Shown here: positions 6,921 through 15,789 of the stretch, piece by piece
Position numbering within the stretch: the stretch's first letter is position 1
Layout: the number at the start of each line of letters is the position of its first letter
Notes under the pieces: generated by a model
What the model was told of the DNA's origin: nothing
Databases searched by the model: none
The model's input: only the letters and a program-made list of their open reading frames with translations
Made by a program: the position numbers and the translations under genes
Origin: UBA1563 sp037440065
GTDB lineage: Bacteria; Bacteroidota; Ignavibacteria; Ignavibacteriales; Ignavibacteriaceae
DNA length: 64,000 nucleotides
Direction: 5' to 3'
Assembly (NCBI GenBank): GCA_037440065.1
Contig: JBBIUV010000015.1
Span: forward strand, 620,001 to 684,000

Positions 6921-8234
6921 ATGTATTTTTCAAAGTATAACATCTTCTCAAAAATTAAGAATTCCGATTCTTCTTACATCGTTAATCTTCTTACGGGTAG
7001 CGCCGATGTACTTGATGCCGATAAAGCCGCAGAAATTATTTCGGGAAACTATACCGACATTGATGAGTACATTGAAAAAGGATATCTCGCTGACGAAGTT
7101 GCCGAGAAAAAACTTTATAACCAAAAGTATCTCGACTTTATCGAACTTAGAGACAAAGATGAACTGCAAATATTTTTTGCACCGTGGTATACATGCAACT
7201 TTGAATGCAGTTACTGCTATCAGGCTGGTTACGAAAATAAATTTACTGTTCCTTCAAAAGAAATTATTGATAGCTTCTTCCGATATGTGACTAAAGAATT
7301 TAAGGATAGAAGAAAATATATAACCTTATTCGGGGGCGAGGCTTTGCTCTCCGGAGAAAAATATAAAAGTATTATCAATTATTTTTTACAACAAGCAGAG
7401 CTTGCAAATATTGATCTTGCTATTGTTACAAACGGTTACGCACTTAGTGAATATATTGATATTCTTAAAACAAAAAAGATAAGAGAGATTCAAGTAACGC
7501 TCGATGGAGTTGAAGAAGTTCACGATAAAAGACGTCCACTTAAAGGTGGTACTTCAACCTTTTATAAAATAGTTGACGGTATCGATTTAGCTCTCGAGAA
7601 TAACATAAACATCAATCTCCGAATGGTTCTTGATAAAGAAAACATGTCTGATTTAGTTGACCTTGCCCGCTTCGCGATCAAAAAAGGATGGACAAAGCAT
7701 AACTATTTCAAGACGCAATTCGGACGTAATTATGAATTGCATTACTGCCAATCTGGACAAAGTAAATTATATACTCGTTTAGAATTTTACCAAACTCTTT
7801 ATGATCAAATTCAGCAGTATCCAGAAATTCTGGAATTTCACCGACCCGCTTTTTCAATTTCAAATTATCTTTTTGAAAACGGTGAACTGCCGTCTCCACT
7901 TTTTGATGCATGCTCTGGTTGTAAAACCGAATGGGCTTTTGATTACACCGGACACATCTATGCATGCACTGCCACCGTTGGGAAACCCGGTTCTTCGTTA
8001 GGAACATTTTTTCCTGAAGTAACTCTAAGCAAAGAAAAAGTCAACGAGTGGGAAGAAAGAGATGTTACAACAATTTCAGAATGTAAGGATTGTAGTATGC
8101 AACTTGCCTGTGGAGGTGGTTGCGCCGCTGTTGCGTTTAATAAAACCGGTCGGCTTCATTCCCCGGATTGCCGCCCGATTGATGAATTAATTGGTATGGG
8201 GATTTCAACTTATATGTCAAAGGAAAACGAATAA
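6921..8234 (+). CDS. Radical SAM/SPASM peptide maturase
   Basis: A 437-residue enzyme. Residues 1-85 form an N-terminal region like those that bind leader peptides in this superfamily. The SAM/4Fe-4S motif is CNFECSYC (Cys92, Cys96, Cys99), with GGE at 138-140. The C-terminal SPASM domain has eight Cys (331, 334, 349, 388, 391, 397, 401, 417), enough for two auxiliary 4Fe-4S clusters. The motif CKDCSMQLACGGGC resembles anSME, PqqE and sactionine-forming maturases. The stop overlaps the next start (TAATG), so it is translationally coupled to the Trx-TrxR fusion. The likely substrate is the 31-residue peptide upstream; the bond formed cannot be predicted. Confidence 0.9.
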   Translation: MYFSKYNIFSKIKNSDSSYIVNLLTGSADVLDADKAAEIISGNYTDIDEYIEKGYLADEVAEKKLYNQKYLDFIELRDKDELQIFFAPWYTCNFECSYCYQAGYENKFTVPSKEIIDSFFRYVTKEFKDRRKYITLFGGEALLSGEKYKSIINYFLQQAELANIDLAIVTNGYALSEYIDILKTKKIREIQVTLDGVEEVHDKRRPLKGGTSTFYKIVDGIDLALENNININLRMVLDKENMSDLVDLARFAIKKGWTKHNYFKTQFGRNYELHYCQSGQSKLYTRLEFYQTLYDQIQQYPEILEFHRPAFSISNYLFENGELPSPLFDACSGCKTEWAFDYTGHIYACTATVGKPGSSLGTFFPEVTLSKEKVNEWEERDVTTISECKDCSMQLACGGGCAAVAFNKTGRLHSPDCRPIDELIGMGISTYMSKENE

Positions 8235-9553
8235 TGTCTGAGAAGATTGCGTACATAAATAACACAAATTTTGAAAATGAAGTTTTTAAATCTGGTAAAG
8301 TGGTAGTCGATTTTTACTCAACTGAATGCCCGCCGTGTGAAGCGCTTGCCAGCAAGTTTGAATCGTTAGCTGATGTTTACGGCGATGAAATTAAATTCGT
8401 TAAAATACACCGACAAGAAAACCGAGAGTTAGCTTTATCATTGGGTGTCTCGTCTTCACCAACACTTTTGTTCTATGAAAATGGTGAACTAAAAGGGAAG
8501 AGACTTTCCGGCGGTATTAAACGGTTCGAGATTGTAGAAAATCTTGAGTTACTTATTTCAAATGAAAAAGCAACCGAATTGAAATCTAACATTGAGACTA
8601 AAAAAACTGAATGCGATGTGCTAATAATCGGCGGCGGTCCGGCTGGATTAACCGCAGCGATTTATACGGCTCAAGCAAAACTTTCAACCATTGTTGTTGA
8701 TAAAGATTTGCCTGGTGGACAAGTTAAAGTAACGCATTTGGTAAGCAACTATCCGGGATATTCCGAGCCCGTTTCCGGATATATGCTCATGCATCATATG
8801 TCGGAACAAGCGAAAGCTGCCGGTGCAGATTTCAGATCGGCAGTTGATATTACTGAAATTGATCTTCACAATAAATTTATTGTGGTTGACGGAGTTGAAA
8901 CTATCCACGCAAAAAAAATAGTTATTGCGACCGGTTCTTCTCCTCGTCCGTTGAACGTTAAAGGCGAACTAGAGTATAAAGGACAAGGAATTTCCTACTG
9001 CGCAACATGCGATGCAAAATTTTATGAAGGCAAACACGTTGTGGTTATCGGCGGCGGGAACTCTGCAATTGAGGAATCTCTTTTCATAACCAAGTTCGCA
9101 TCAAAAGTTACAGTTGTTCATCAGTTTGATAAATTACAAGCGAACAAGCTGGCGCAGGAAAAAGCATTTGCTGATCCTAAGATTGAATTTATGTTTGAAT
9201 ACGAACCGCGTGAATTCATCAAGAACGGTTCATCGGTTAACGAAGTGTTAGTTGAAAATCTAAAGACTAAAGAATTTAGTACGATAAGTTGTGACGGCGT
9301 TTTTATTTTCGCCGGAATGATCCCCAACATCAGTGAAATAAAACAATATTTTGAACTTGATAACTGGGGCTATTTAAAGACGGATGCGAATATGAAAACG
9401 AATATCAAAGACGTTTATGCGGTCGGTGATGTGGCTAGTAAAGCGTTCAGACAAATAACTACCGCAACTTCGGACGGAACGATTGCCGCCATCTCAATTT
9501 CAAAAGAGATTGAAATGGAAATCGAACAACCGGTAGAGTTAGAAGTGGCTTAA
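8234..9553 (+). CDS. Thioredoxin-thioredoxin reductase fusion protein
   Basis: A 439-residue fusion. Residues 1-110 are a thioredoxin fold with active site CPPC (32-35; usual CGPC) and the cis-Pro region SSPTLLFY. From about 126 follows a low-Mr thioredoxin reductase: FAD motif IIGGGPAG (131-138), redox CATC (256-259), NADPH motif VIGGGNSA and the FAD-binding YAVGDVAS near the C-terminus. It should pass electrons from NADPH through CATC to its own CPPC. ArsM enzymes and radical SAM or thiol-peptide chemistry need such reductants, so its coupling to the maturase (1-bp overlap) suggests a dedicated electron donor. This fusion order is uncommon but known elsewhere. Confidence 0.92.
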   Translation: MSEKIAYINNTNFENEVFKSGKVVVDFYSTECPPCEALASKFESLADVYGDEIKFVKIHRQENRELALSLGVSSSPTLLFYENGELKGKRLSGGIKRFEIVENLELLISNEKATELKSNIETKKTECDVLIIGGGPAGLTAAIYTAQAKLSTIVVDKDLPGGQVKVTHLVSNYPGYSEPVSGYMLMHHMSEQAKAAGADFRSAVDITEIDLHNKFIVVDGVETIHAKKIVIATGSSPRPLNVKGELEYKGQGISYCATCDAKFYEGKHVVVIGGGNSAIEESLFITKFASKVTVVHQFDKLQANKLAQEKAFADPKIEFMFEYEPREFIKNGSSVNEVLVENLKTKEFSTISCDGVFIFAGMIPNISEIKQYFELDNWGYLKTDANMKTNIKDVYAVGDVASKAFRQITTATSDGTIAAISISKEIEMEIEQPVELEVA

Positions 9554-9563
9554 AATTAAATCT

Positions 9564-9608
9564 TTGTTAACTTTGCCGCTTTGCCGGCAAGTTAACAATA
9601 TTTTTTCC
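9564..9608 (+). terminator. Terminator after the RiPP-like cassette
   Basis: TTGTTAACTT/AAGTTAACAA, ten pairs with a GC-rich apical part, then TATTTTTT. It closes the ArsM-to-TrxR cassette. The remaining gap to 9852 has no gene or convincing motif and is probably the long leader of the helicase mRNA. Confidence 0.75.
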
Positions 9609-9852
9609 TAATATAACATTTTTAATTTTGCAGTATTCAGACATAGCTGAATGCTTATAGAAATCCAGACAACTTTGTTAATAGATTCAGTTTGTAGTCT
9701 CATCCCTTTAGCCTAAATTGCATTTGTAAACCAGAAAGAGTCTTCAACATCCTCATTGATTGCTATTCTTCCCGGCTCATTTATTAACCCGGTCACTTAA
9801 CAGAACAGATCAACATCGTCTATTAATGACCCAATAATAGGATTATTATCCG

Positions 9853-11622
9853 ATGTCATTTGAAAAATTAGAAATTATCAGTTCAATTAAAAAAGCGTTG
9901 GTTGCGGAAGGATACGAGATTCCAACTCCTATCCAAAGACAAGCGATTCCAAAAATTCTAGAAGGGCGCGACATTCTTGGTTCCGCGCAAACTGGCACCG
10001 GCAAAACTGCTGCGTTCGCCGTTCCTATTCTCCAGATGCTTTCGGCTGAAAAAGATCAAACCACAAAAAGTTTTCCTATTCAAGCGCTCATTCTTTCACC
10101 AACACGCGAACTCGCGTTACAGATAAAAGAAAGTTTTTCTACGTACGGACGATTTACAGGATTAACCAGCGCTGTCGTCTTTGGCGGCGTTCCGCAAAAA
10201 CCTCAAACAGATAAACTGAGGAAGGGAGTTGACATTCTTGTTGCAACACCCGGACGGTTGTTGGACTTGCTTGAACAGAAAGTTGTTGATCTTACCAAAA
10301 TTAAAATATTTGTTTTGGATGAAGCCGACCGGATGATGGATATGGGATTTATCCATGATATTAAAAAAGTTATTAAAGTATTGCCGGAAAAAAGACAAAA
10401 CTTATTATTCTCCGCCACGCTTGCGCCGGAGATTGCTAAACTGGCATCAAGCTTTTTGCACGATCCGGTAACGATTGATATTGAACCCGAATCTCCAACA
10501 GTGGATGCAATCGCGCAGGGCGTATACTATGTTTCTAAACCGGATAAGAAGAGACTGCTGGTTCACATCTTAAAAGAGAATGCCGCCGATTCAGTTATTG
10601 TTTTTACACGCACTAAATACGGAGCGGATAATTTATCAAGATTTTTAAAAGAAGCGGGAATCATTTCGAGCGCCATTCATAGTGATAAAGCGCAGAACGC
10701 AAGACAACGCGCGTTGCAAAATTTTAAGGATAAGAAAATTAGAGTCCTGGTTGCAACCGACATTGCCGCCCGCGGATTGGACATTGAACAGCTTGCGCTG
10801 GTTGTTAATTTTGACATCCCGAATATTCCCGATTCTTACATTCACCGTATTGGTCGAACGGGACGCGCCGGCTTAAGCGGGCTTGCTCTTTCTTTCTGCG
10901 ATGTTGAAGAACGCGCTTACTTAAAGGATATTAATAAACTTCTGAAAACTCCTGTTCCCGAAATGAGCGGATATCCGTTTGCGCAAATTATTTCTGCCGA
11001 GACTAAAATAGTGCGGCCGATTGAAAGAAGGCAAGGGAATCGCTCCAATCAACCTGCACAGCATAAGTTTGCAGGGAACAGACCTCAGGGGAGAAATCAA
11101 ATCAACCAGAAGCAAAAAAGGGAGCAATCTAATATTCAGAAAGCCACCGCTGAAAATATTAATAAAGAAAAGGGTGCCACCGAGATTCCTAATTATATTA
11201 AACATAAACGTGGCGATGGCTATCCTCGCTATGATAATAGCAAGAAGCCGTTTGTAAAGAGAACCTTCGGTGATCAAAATAAAACTGAACAACAACCAGG
11301 TTCTTTCAAATCTCAAACCGACCAGAGTGGCAAGTCTCATTCTGCAGGAACCGGAGTAACAAAACATAAATCGAAAGCTTGGAGAAATGATCCCTCAGCT
11401 TCGGATCGGTATCAGAAGAGATTGGGTGATTCGCATTTCAAACGCGATGATAATAAAAAGACGAACGCAACTCATCCGCGGGGCAACTCAAGCGGACAGA
11501 AACCCAATCACCATAAATCAGCCGCTGCTTCTTCCGATGGCGCGCCAAAGAAAGAAAAACTTTCCTGGTTAAAACGCTTAGGTTTTAGTAAAAAGAGAAA
11601 AGGTAATGGCGGGAAGAGTTAG
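9853..11622 (+). CDS. rhlE: DEAD-box RNA helicase, RhlE-like
   Basis: A 589-residue ATP-dependent RNA helicase. The N-terminal core has the Q motif (FEKLEII...PTPIQRQAIP), Walker A AQTGTGKT, PTRELA, VLDEADRMMDMGF, the SAT motif and HRIGRTGRAG; the order and spacing fit RhlE. After about residue 385 it has a ~200-residue Gln/Asn/Lys/Arg-rich low-complexity tail ending in WLKRLGFSKKRKG, likely RNA-binding. RhlE-type helicases act in ribosome assembly and cold adaptation. The long AT-rich leader upstream (about 240 nt) may hold post-transcriptional control. The 3' end overlaps ywbE by 17 bp. Confidence 0.93.
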   Translation: MSFEKLEIISSIKKALVAEGYEIPTPIQRQAIPKILEGRDILGSAQTGTGKTAAFAVPILQMLSAEKDQTTKSFPIQALILSPTRELALQIKESFSTYGRFTGLTSAVVFGGVPQKPQTDKLRKGVDILVATPGRLLDLLEQKVVDLTKIKIFVLDEADRMMDMGFIHDIKKVIKVLPEKRQNLLFSATLAPEIAKLASSFLHDPVTIDIEPESPTVDAIAQGVYYVSKPDKKRLLVHILKENAADSVIVFTRTKYGADNLSRFLKEAGIISSAIHSDKAQNARQRALQNFKDKKIRVLVATDIAARGLDIEQLALVVNFDIPNIPDSYIHRIGRTGRAGLSGLALSFCDVEERAYLKDINKLLKTPVPEMSGYPFAQIISAETKIVRPIERRQGNRSNQPAQHKFAGNRPQGRNQINQKQKREQSNIQKATAENINKEKGATEIPNYIKHKRGDGYPRYDNSKKPFVKRTFGDQNKTEQQPGSFKSQTDQSGKSHSAGTGVTKHKSKAWRNDPSASDRYQKRLGDSHFKRDDNKKTNATHPRGNSSGQKPNHHKSAAASSDGAPKKEKLSWLKRLGFSKKRKGNGGKS

Positions 11623-11797
11623 AGCCAATATTAAAGCGGGTATGCGCGTTGCCATTGTTCTTAAAGAAGATCAACGTACGGGAGAACTTACCGAAGGAAT
11701 CGTAAAAAATATTCTGACAAATTCTTCTAATCATCCGCATGGAATTAAAGTAAGACTTGAAACCGGAGAAGTGGGGAGAGTAAAGAAAATTTTGTAG
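11606..11797 (+). CDS. ywbE: YwbE family protein (DUF2196)
   Basis: A 63-residue protein: MAGRVRANIKAGMRVAIVLKEDQRTGELTEGIVKNILTNS... matches the conserved YwbE architecture, an SH3/KOW-like barrel with the 'G-x-V-K-x-I-L-T-x-S-x-x-H-P-x-G-I-K-V-R-L' core. Function is unknown. It begins inside the end of the helicase gene with AAAGG upstream, so the two are co-translated. The pairing with an RNA helicase suggests a role in RNA or ribosome metabolism (inference). Confidence 0.85.
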   Translation: MAGRVRANIKAGMRVAIVLKEDQRTGELTEGIVKNILTNSSNHPHGIKVRLETGEVGRVKKIL

Positions 11798-11814
11798 TGT
11801 ATGTATTTTTCCCC

Positions 11815-11930
11815 TTGACAATATTTTTTGAATCGTTTATGTTGCGTTCACTGTTTCTGTGATTCCCCACGAAACAGATTATTACTTTAAAAACATTCCG
11901 CCTTAGCTACCCCCTAAGGCGGGTTTATTT
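11815..11930 (+). ncRNA. Possible small RNA or bidirectional terminator region
   Basis: TTGACA, 17 bp, TATGTT (11815-11843) looks like a generic promoter. Downstream lie a hairpin CTGTTTC/GAAACAG and then CCGCCTTAG/CTAAGGCGG followed by GTTTATTTT. The second hairpin is probably a shared terminator for ywbE and the convergent recQ. Whether a short transcript is made from the TTGACA element is speculative, because the organism's promoters otherwise follow the TAnnTTTG type. Confidence 0.3.
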
Positions 11931-11950
11931 TAAACAGTTCCTTGGTCCCT

Positions 11951-13387
11951 TCAATTACAAACATCACAATTACCACATGGTTTCTCACCGGGGAAACCAA
12001 AATAATCCGAAATAAAAACCCTTCTGCAGGTTTCCGATTTGAAATAGTTCACCATCGATAAAAGTTTTTTATTATCGTTCAACAGTTTTTCTTTTAAGTA
12101 AGTTTCGCCCTGAAGTTCATGTGGAAGTTCATTAATAATGGTCAAGTTTTTGTTTTCGATTGTTCCTTCCGTAACGCCGTAGCGGTCTAACATTGCAAGA
12201 ACGGTTTCCACCCGGAAATCACTTCTGTTCTTGAAACTTATTTGTTCGCGGAGATAATCAATGCCCATAGAGTTTGCGGCTTCCAAATTTGATCTTAAGA
12301 GATTATACATCCCCAGATAATAATTGGCGTCGGGATTTGCCCATTTAATAAATTCCATTTGCGTGTAAAGGTCTTCCTGGTTGTAGAGCAGCATGCAGAC
12401 GGAGTCCTTTCCATCGCGTCCCGCTCTGCCGATCTCCTGATAATACGATTCGATAGAAGAAGGAACCTCCGCGTGAATAACAAAGCGGATGTCAGGTTTA
12501 TCAATTCCCATTCCGAAAGCGTTTGTAGCAAGAATTAAATTTTGTTTACCCGAAAGAAAATTCCGCTGCGTTCTTTTCCTATCGTTTGCATCAAGTTTGC
12601 CGTGATAAATCCCATGCTTATATCCTTTATCCCGGAGTATCTGCGAATAATATTCAAGCTTTTTTATTAAAGCGAAATATATTATTCCTGATCCTTTGTA
12701 CTTATCGAGTGTTGAATAGATTGCGTTCAAAGTTTCTTTTTCATCAAACACGTCTGTGGTTTCAAGTCGAAGGTTTGGTCGTTCAATTCCCTCATGAAAA
12801 ATCTTTATTTCATTTTTTGATAATCTGAGTTTCGAAATAATATCTTTTTGAATATCAGTGGTTGCAGTTGCGGTAAGTGCAATTGTTAGCGGATTCTTTA
12901 AAAGATTTCTAAACTCAGCAATGCGCGAATAATCGGGACGAAAATCGTGCCCCCATTCCGAAATACAATGCGCTTCATCAACAGCAAGCATGGAAACGCT
13001 GGCTTTTTGAATGACTTCAATAAATTCAACTTTTCTAAATCTTTCGGGCGTTACATAGAGGAGTTTAACTTTACCTTCGACAAATCTTTTTAATCTTTCT
13101 TGTCGCTGTTCAGAAGAAACTGTCGAATTAATAAATTCAGCGGGGATATTTTTTCTCTTTAATGCATCAACTTGGTCCTGCATTAATGCAATCAGCGGAC
13201 TGATGACGATGGTTCCCCCTTCAAACAGCAGCGCCGGTAACTGGTAACAAATCGATTTACCTCCACCCGTGGGCATTAATACAAGGCAGTGCCCATGTTC
13301 GGTTAAAAGTCTTTTAACTATCTTTTCTTGTTCACCCCGGAACTCCGGGTGATTAAAATATTTTTTAAGCGCTTCTTTAGGGTTCAA
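11951..13387 (-). CDS. recQ: RecQ-family ATP-dependent DNA helicase (short form)
   Basis: A 478-residue 3'-5' DNA helicase. Motifs: FRGEQEKIV, Walker A MPTGGGKS, DEAH box (VDEAHCISEWGHDFRP), TATAT, GMGIDKPDIRFVIH and the Q-x-x-GRAGRDG motif. The C-terminus stops right after the RecQ zinc-binding Cys set (SETCRR...CGNCDVC). The winged-helix RQC and HRDC domains of longer RecQ proteins are absent. The start is TTG at 13387 (MNPKEALKKYF); no ATG fits and an in-frame stop lies about 11 codons upstream. It is divergent from the L,D-transpeptidase gene and convergent with ywbE. Confidence 0.9.
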   Translation of the reverse strand: MNPKEALKKYFNHPEFRGEQEKIVKRLLTEHGHCLVLMPTGGGKSICYQLPALLFEGGTIVISPLIALMQDQVDALKRKNIPAEFINSTVSSEQRQERLKRFVEGKVKLLYVTPERFRKVEFIEVIQKASVSMLAVDEAHCISEWGHDFRPDYSRIAEFRNLLKNPLTIALTATATTDIQKDIISKLRLSKNEIKIFHEGIERPNLRLETTDVFDEKETLNAIYSTLDKYKGSGIIYFALIKKLEYYSQILRDKGYKHGIYHGKLDANDRKRTQRNFLSGKQNLILATNAFGMGIDKPDIRFVIHAEVPSSIESYYQEIGRAGRDGKDSVCMLLYNQEDLYTQMEFIKWANPDANYYLGMYNLLRSNLEAANSMGIDYLREQISFKNRSDFRVETVLAMLDRYGVTEGTIENKNLTIINELPHELQGETYLKEKLLNDNKKLLSMVNYFKSETCRRVFISDYFGFPGEKPCGNCDVCN

Positions 13388-13564
13388 TTCAATACTTTCA
13401 ATAATTTCGAGTTCAATTTAAAACTCCCGGAGGGAATAAAATATAATTCATGGGATTTTATTAATTTTATTGTAGCATTCGTATGGAATTATTCTTTAAT
13501 TACAACGGTTAATTGGATATCCTTTATTAAAAACAATTTGTCCTTCGATAAGAAAAAGAGAATT

Positions 13565-15442
13565 ATGAAAAATTTCCCCCGGTTTTTGTCTGTAGATGAA
13601 AGAATATTTCAACTTGCGCTTGGTAAATTTTGTACTTTCTCAATATTGTTGATAATTCTACTCGGTTGCGAGAATAAAACCGAGCCGGTGAAGATCCCCA
13701 ACGGATTTGACGAAAAATTTAAGTTTAACGCTTTAGAATACCAGCAGTTTTTTCAAAATAGATTTAATCCGGAGGACTTTTCATTTCGAACTCCTATTTC
13801 TCAACTAAAATTTCTTGATACTCTTAAATATTTTTATGCCGTAAAAAATTTCCAACCGATGTTTGTAAAAAGTTTCGATGATAAAAACATTGTTGATTCT
13901 TTATTGAAAATATTTAAAGTTTCTCATGAACATGGACTTTCTCCAAATTGGTATAATTATGATTTAATAAATCGTGAGTATGGAGAAATCTTTGATACAA
14001 CCGCTACAAATAATTCTGCTCGTTACATTCATCTGGCAAATACCGAATTGCTTCTTGCTGATGCCTTATTAAAATATGCTTATCATCTACGTTACGGGGT
14101 AGTTGATCCAACAAAAATTTACCCGGATAGCTATTTTATTCCCGGAGTTGATTCGACCAAACGAAAAATATTCGAACCTCTTTTTCAAGAAAATGTTCTG
14201 CAATATCTCAAAGAAATTCAACCGAAAAGCGAACGCTATAAAAAATTACAAGCGATATTACCACTTTATAGGAATTTAGAAAATCTTGCATGGAAAAGAA
14301 TTTTATGGACAGAGAAAAAATTAAAGATTGGGGAGAAAAGTGTACAATTAAAACCTATTATAGAACGATTAGCGATTCTTGGTTTTGTCGATACTTCGAA
14401 AATTGTTCAAAAAACTTTTGATACTTATGATTCAACAATTGAAAATTCTATCGCAAAGTTTCAAAAAGCAAACGGATTGATTGATGACGGTGCTATCGGG
14501 AAAGCGACTATCGACAAGCTTAATGTTTCACCAAAAGAATACGTGGAAAAAATTAAAGTGAGTTTAGAAAGATTCAGATGGTCCAGTTACACAGATAGTT
14601 CACGCTATCTTTTGGTAAATATCCCCGATTTTTATCTTCGGATAATCGAAGACAAACATGAGAAACTAAATATTAGAATATGTACGGGCAGGAAAAGGCC
14701 GTCTAATTATTATGAACGATTGAAAGTATATGAAAAGACAAACAACTGGCGCAATAAACCAGATGATTGGCAGACTCCGCAGCTTTATGGAAAAATTACT
14801 CATTTAATTTTAAATCCTACTTGGACCGTTCCGACGAGCATTATAAGAGAAGAAATCTACAGTAAAACGATGCGTGATTCATCTTATCTAAAAAAACAAA
14901 ACTTTAAAGTGATTTACAAAGGGCAGGAAATGAATTTGGATGAAGTCAATTTGAGAAAATTTTCTCCAAACCGAATTCCCTACATTTTTGTACAAGATCC
15001 AGGAGCAGGGAATGCATTAGGAAGAATCAAATTTATGTTTTCGAATAAGTTTGATATTTATCTACACGATACACCAACTCGGGCTCCTTTTGCTACGTCA
15101 AATAGAGCGGTTAGCCATGGTTGTGTTCGCATTGAAAAACCTTTACTTTTAGCTGATTATGTTTTGAAAAACAACTCAAAATGGGAACCTGATTATGTTA
15201 GAATCGAAATAGGATTACCTGCAAATAATAAAACCAAAGTTTCTGAATTTAGAGATAAACGGGGAGAATTAAGGAAGAATTTCAGTTACGGAAAAACAAC
15301 ACAAGTAAATCTTGAAAAGAGCATTTCACTTTTTATCGACTACTTTACAGCTTGGGTAAGTGTGGATGGAACTCCAAATTTTAGAGACGATGTCTATGGG
15401 AAAGATGAAATATTGAAATCGTATTTCTTCAGCTCACATTGA
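13565..15442 (+). CDS. L,D-transpeptidase, YcbB-like, lipoprotein
   Basis: A 625-residue protein from the ATG at 13565; a longer frame from 13328 would overlap the recQ start. The N-terminus carries a signal with lipobox LLGC (Cys35), so it is likely tethered to a membrane. Next come an YcbB-type helical domain, a peptidoglycan-binding repeat (IAKFQKANGLIDDGAIGKA), and a YkuD catalytic domain with HDTPTR ... SHGCVRI, whose Cys is the nucleophile. YcbB enzymes make 3-3 crosslinks in peptidoglycan or attach proteins to it. It stands alone, followed by tRNA-Lys on the opposite strand. Confidence 0.92.
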   Translation: MKNFPRFLSVDERIFQLALGKFCTFSILLIILLGCENKTEPVKIPNGFDEKFKFNALEYQQFFQNRFNPEDFSFRTPISQLKFLDTLKYFYAVKNFQPMFVKSFDDKNIVDSLLKIFKVSHEHGLSPNWYNYDLINREYGEIFDTTATNNSARYIHLANTELLLADALLKYAYHLRYGVVDPTKIYPDSYFIPGVDSTKRKIFEPLFQENVLQYLKEIQPKSERYKKLQAILPLYRNLENLAWKRILWTEKKLKIGEKSVQLKPIIERLAILGFVDTSKIVQKTFDTYDSTIENSIAKFQKANGLIDDGAIGKATIDKLNVSPKEYVEKIKVSLERFRWSSYTDSSRYLLVNIPDFYLRIIEDKHEKLNIRICTGRKRPSNYYERLKVYEKTNNWRNKPDDWQTPQLYGKITHLILNPTWTVPTSIIREEIYSKTMRDSSYLKKQNFKVIYKGQEMNLDEVNLRKFSPNRIPYIFVQDPGAGNALGRIKFMFSNKFDIYLHDTPTRAPFATSNRAVSHGCVRIEKPLLLADYVLKNNSKWEPDYVRIEIGLPANNKTKVSEFRDKRGELRKNFSYGKTTQVNLEKSISLFIDYFTAWVSVDGTPNFRDDVYGKDEILKSYFFSSH

Positions 15443-15534
15443 GGTTTTAAGATATTTACAACTGCTTTAATTACTAAGAATAATTCATCAAATTAGCTGA
15501 AGAGTTAGCAAGAAAGTGAAAGTATTTAAAAGCA

Positions 15535-15568
15535 AAAAGTCCTAAAACGATTTATTTTAGGACTTTTC
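15535..15568 (-). terminator. Terminator of tRNA-Lys
   Basis: AAAAGTCCTAAAA/TTTTAGGACTTTT with a 7-nt loop. T runs on both strands make it usable from both sides: for the tRNA (minus) and for the transpeptidase gene (plus). Confidence 0.8.
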
Positions 15569-15569
15569 G

Positions 15570-15641
15570 TGAGCGCGGGTGGGCTCGAACCACCGACCTT
15601 CACCTTAAAAGGGTGTTGCTCTACCACTGAGCTACGCGCCC
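15570..15641 (-). tRNA. tRNA-Lys (UUU)
   Basis: A 72-nt cloverleaf on the minus strand: acceptor GGGCGCG/CGCGCTC (one G-T), D stem GCTC/GAGC, anticodon stem ACACC/GGTGA with loop CTTTTAA (anticodon TTT), T stem GGTGG/CCACC with TTCGAGC, discriminator A. CCA is not encoded. Confidence 0.95.
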
Positions 15642-15662
15642 ATTCAAAATAATTTTGAATTG

Positions 15663-15694
15663 CAAATTTAATACTATATTTTTAGAAATCAAAA
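15663..15694 (-). promoter_or_regulatory. Bacteroidota-type promoter of tRNA-Lys
   Basis: Read on the minus strand: TTTTG (15694-15690), 19 bp, TAAATTTG (15670-15663). It agrees with the TTTG-N19/20-TAnnTTTG consensus and sits about 22 bp upstream of the mature tRNA. Confidence 0.75.
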
Positions 15695-15789
15695 ATTTTT
15701 TCTAAAAGTTCACTTGAACGCGCAAATAATCCCATTACTAAAACGCAATAATCCATTGTAGAATTGTTCAAAAAGATTAGGAGACCATT

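Noticed and set aside
10921..11367. Minus-strand 148-codon frame inside the helicase gene
   Set aside because: It mirrors the low-complexity Lys/Gln/Asn tail of the helicase and resembles no protein.
13328..13564. N-terminal extension of the L,D-transpeptidase from 13328
   Set aside because: It overlaps the recQ start on the other strand and lacks a signal peptide; the ATG at 13565 gives a lipoprotein signal.
15642..15789. M-box riboswitch before mgtE
   Set aside because: The AT-rich sequence holds the tRNA-Lys promoter on the other strand and lacks the conserved M-box cores.
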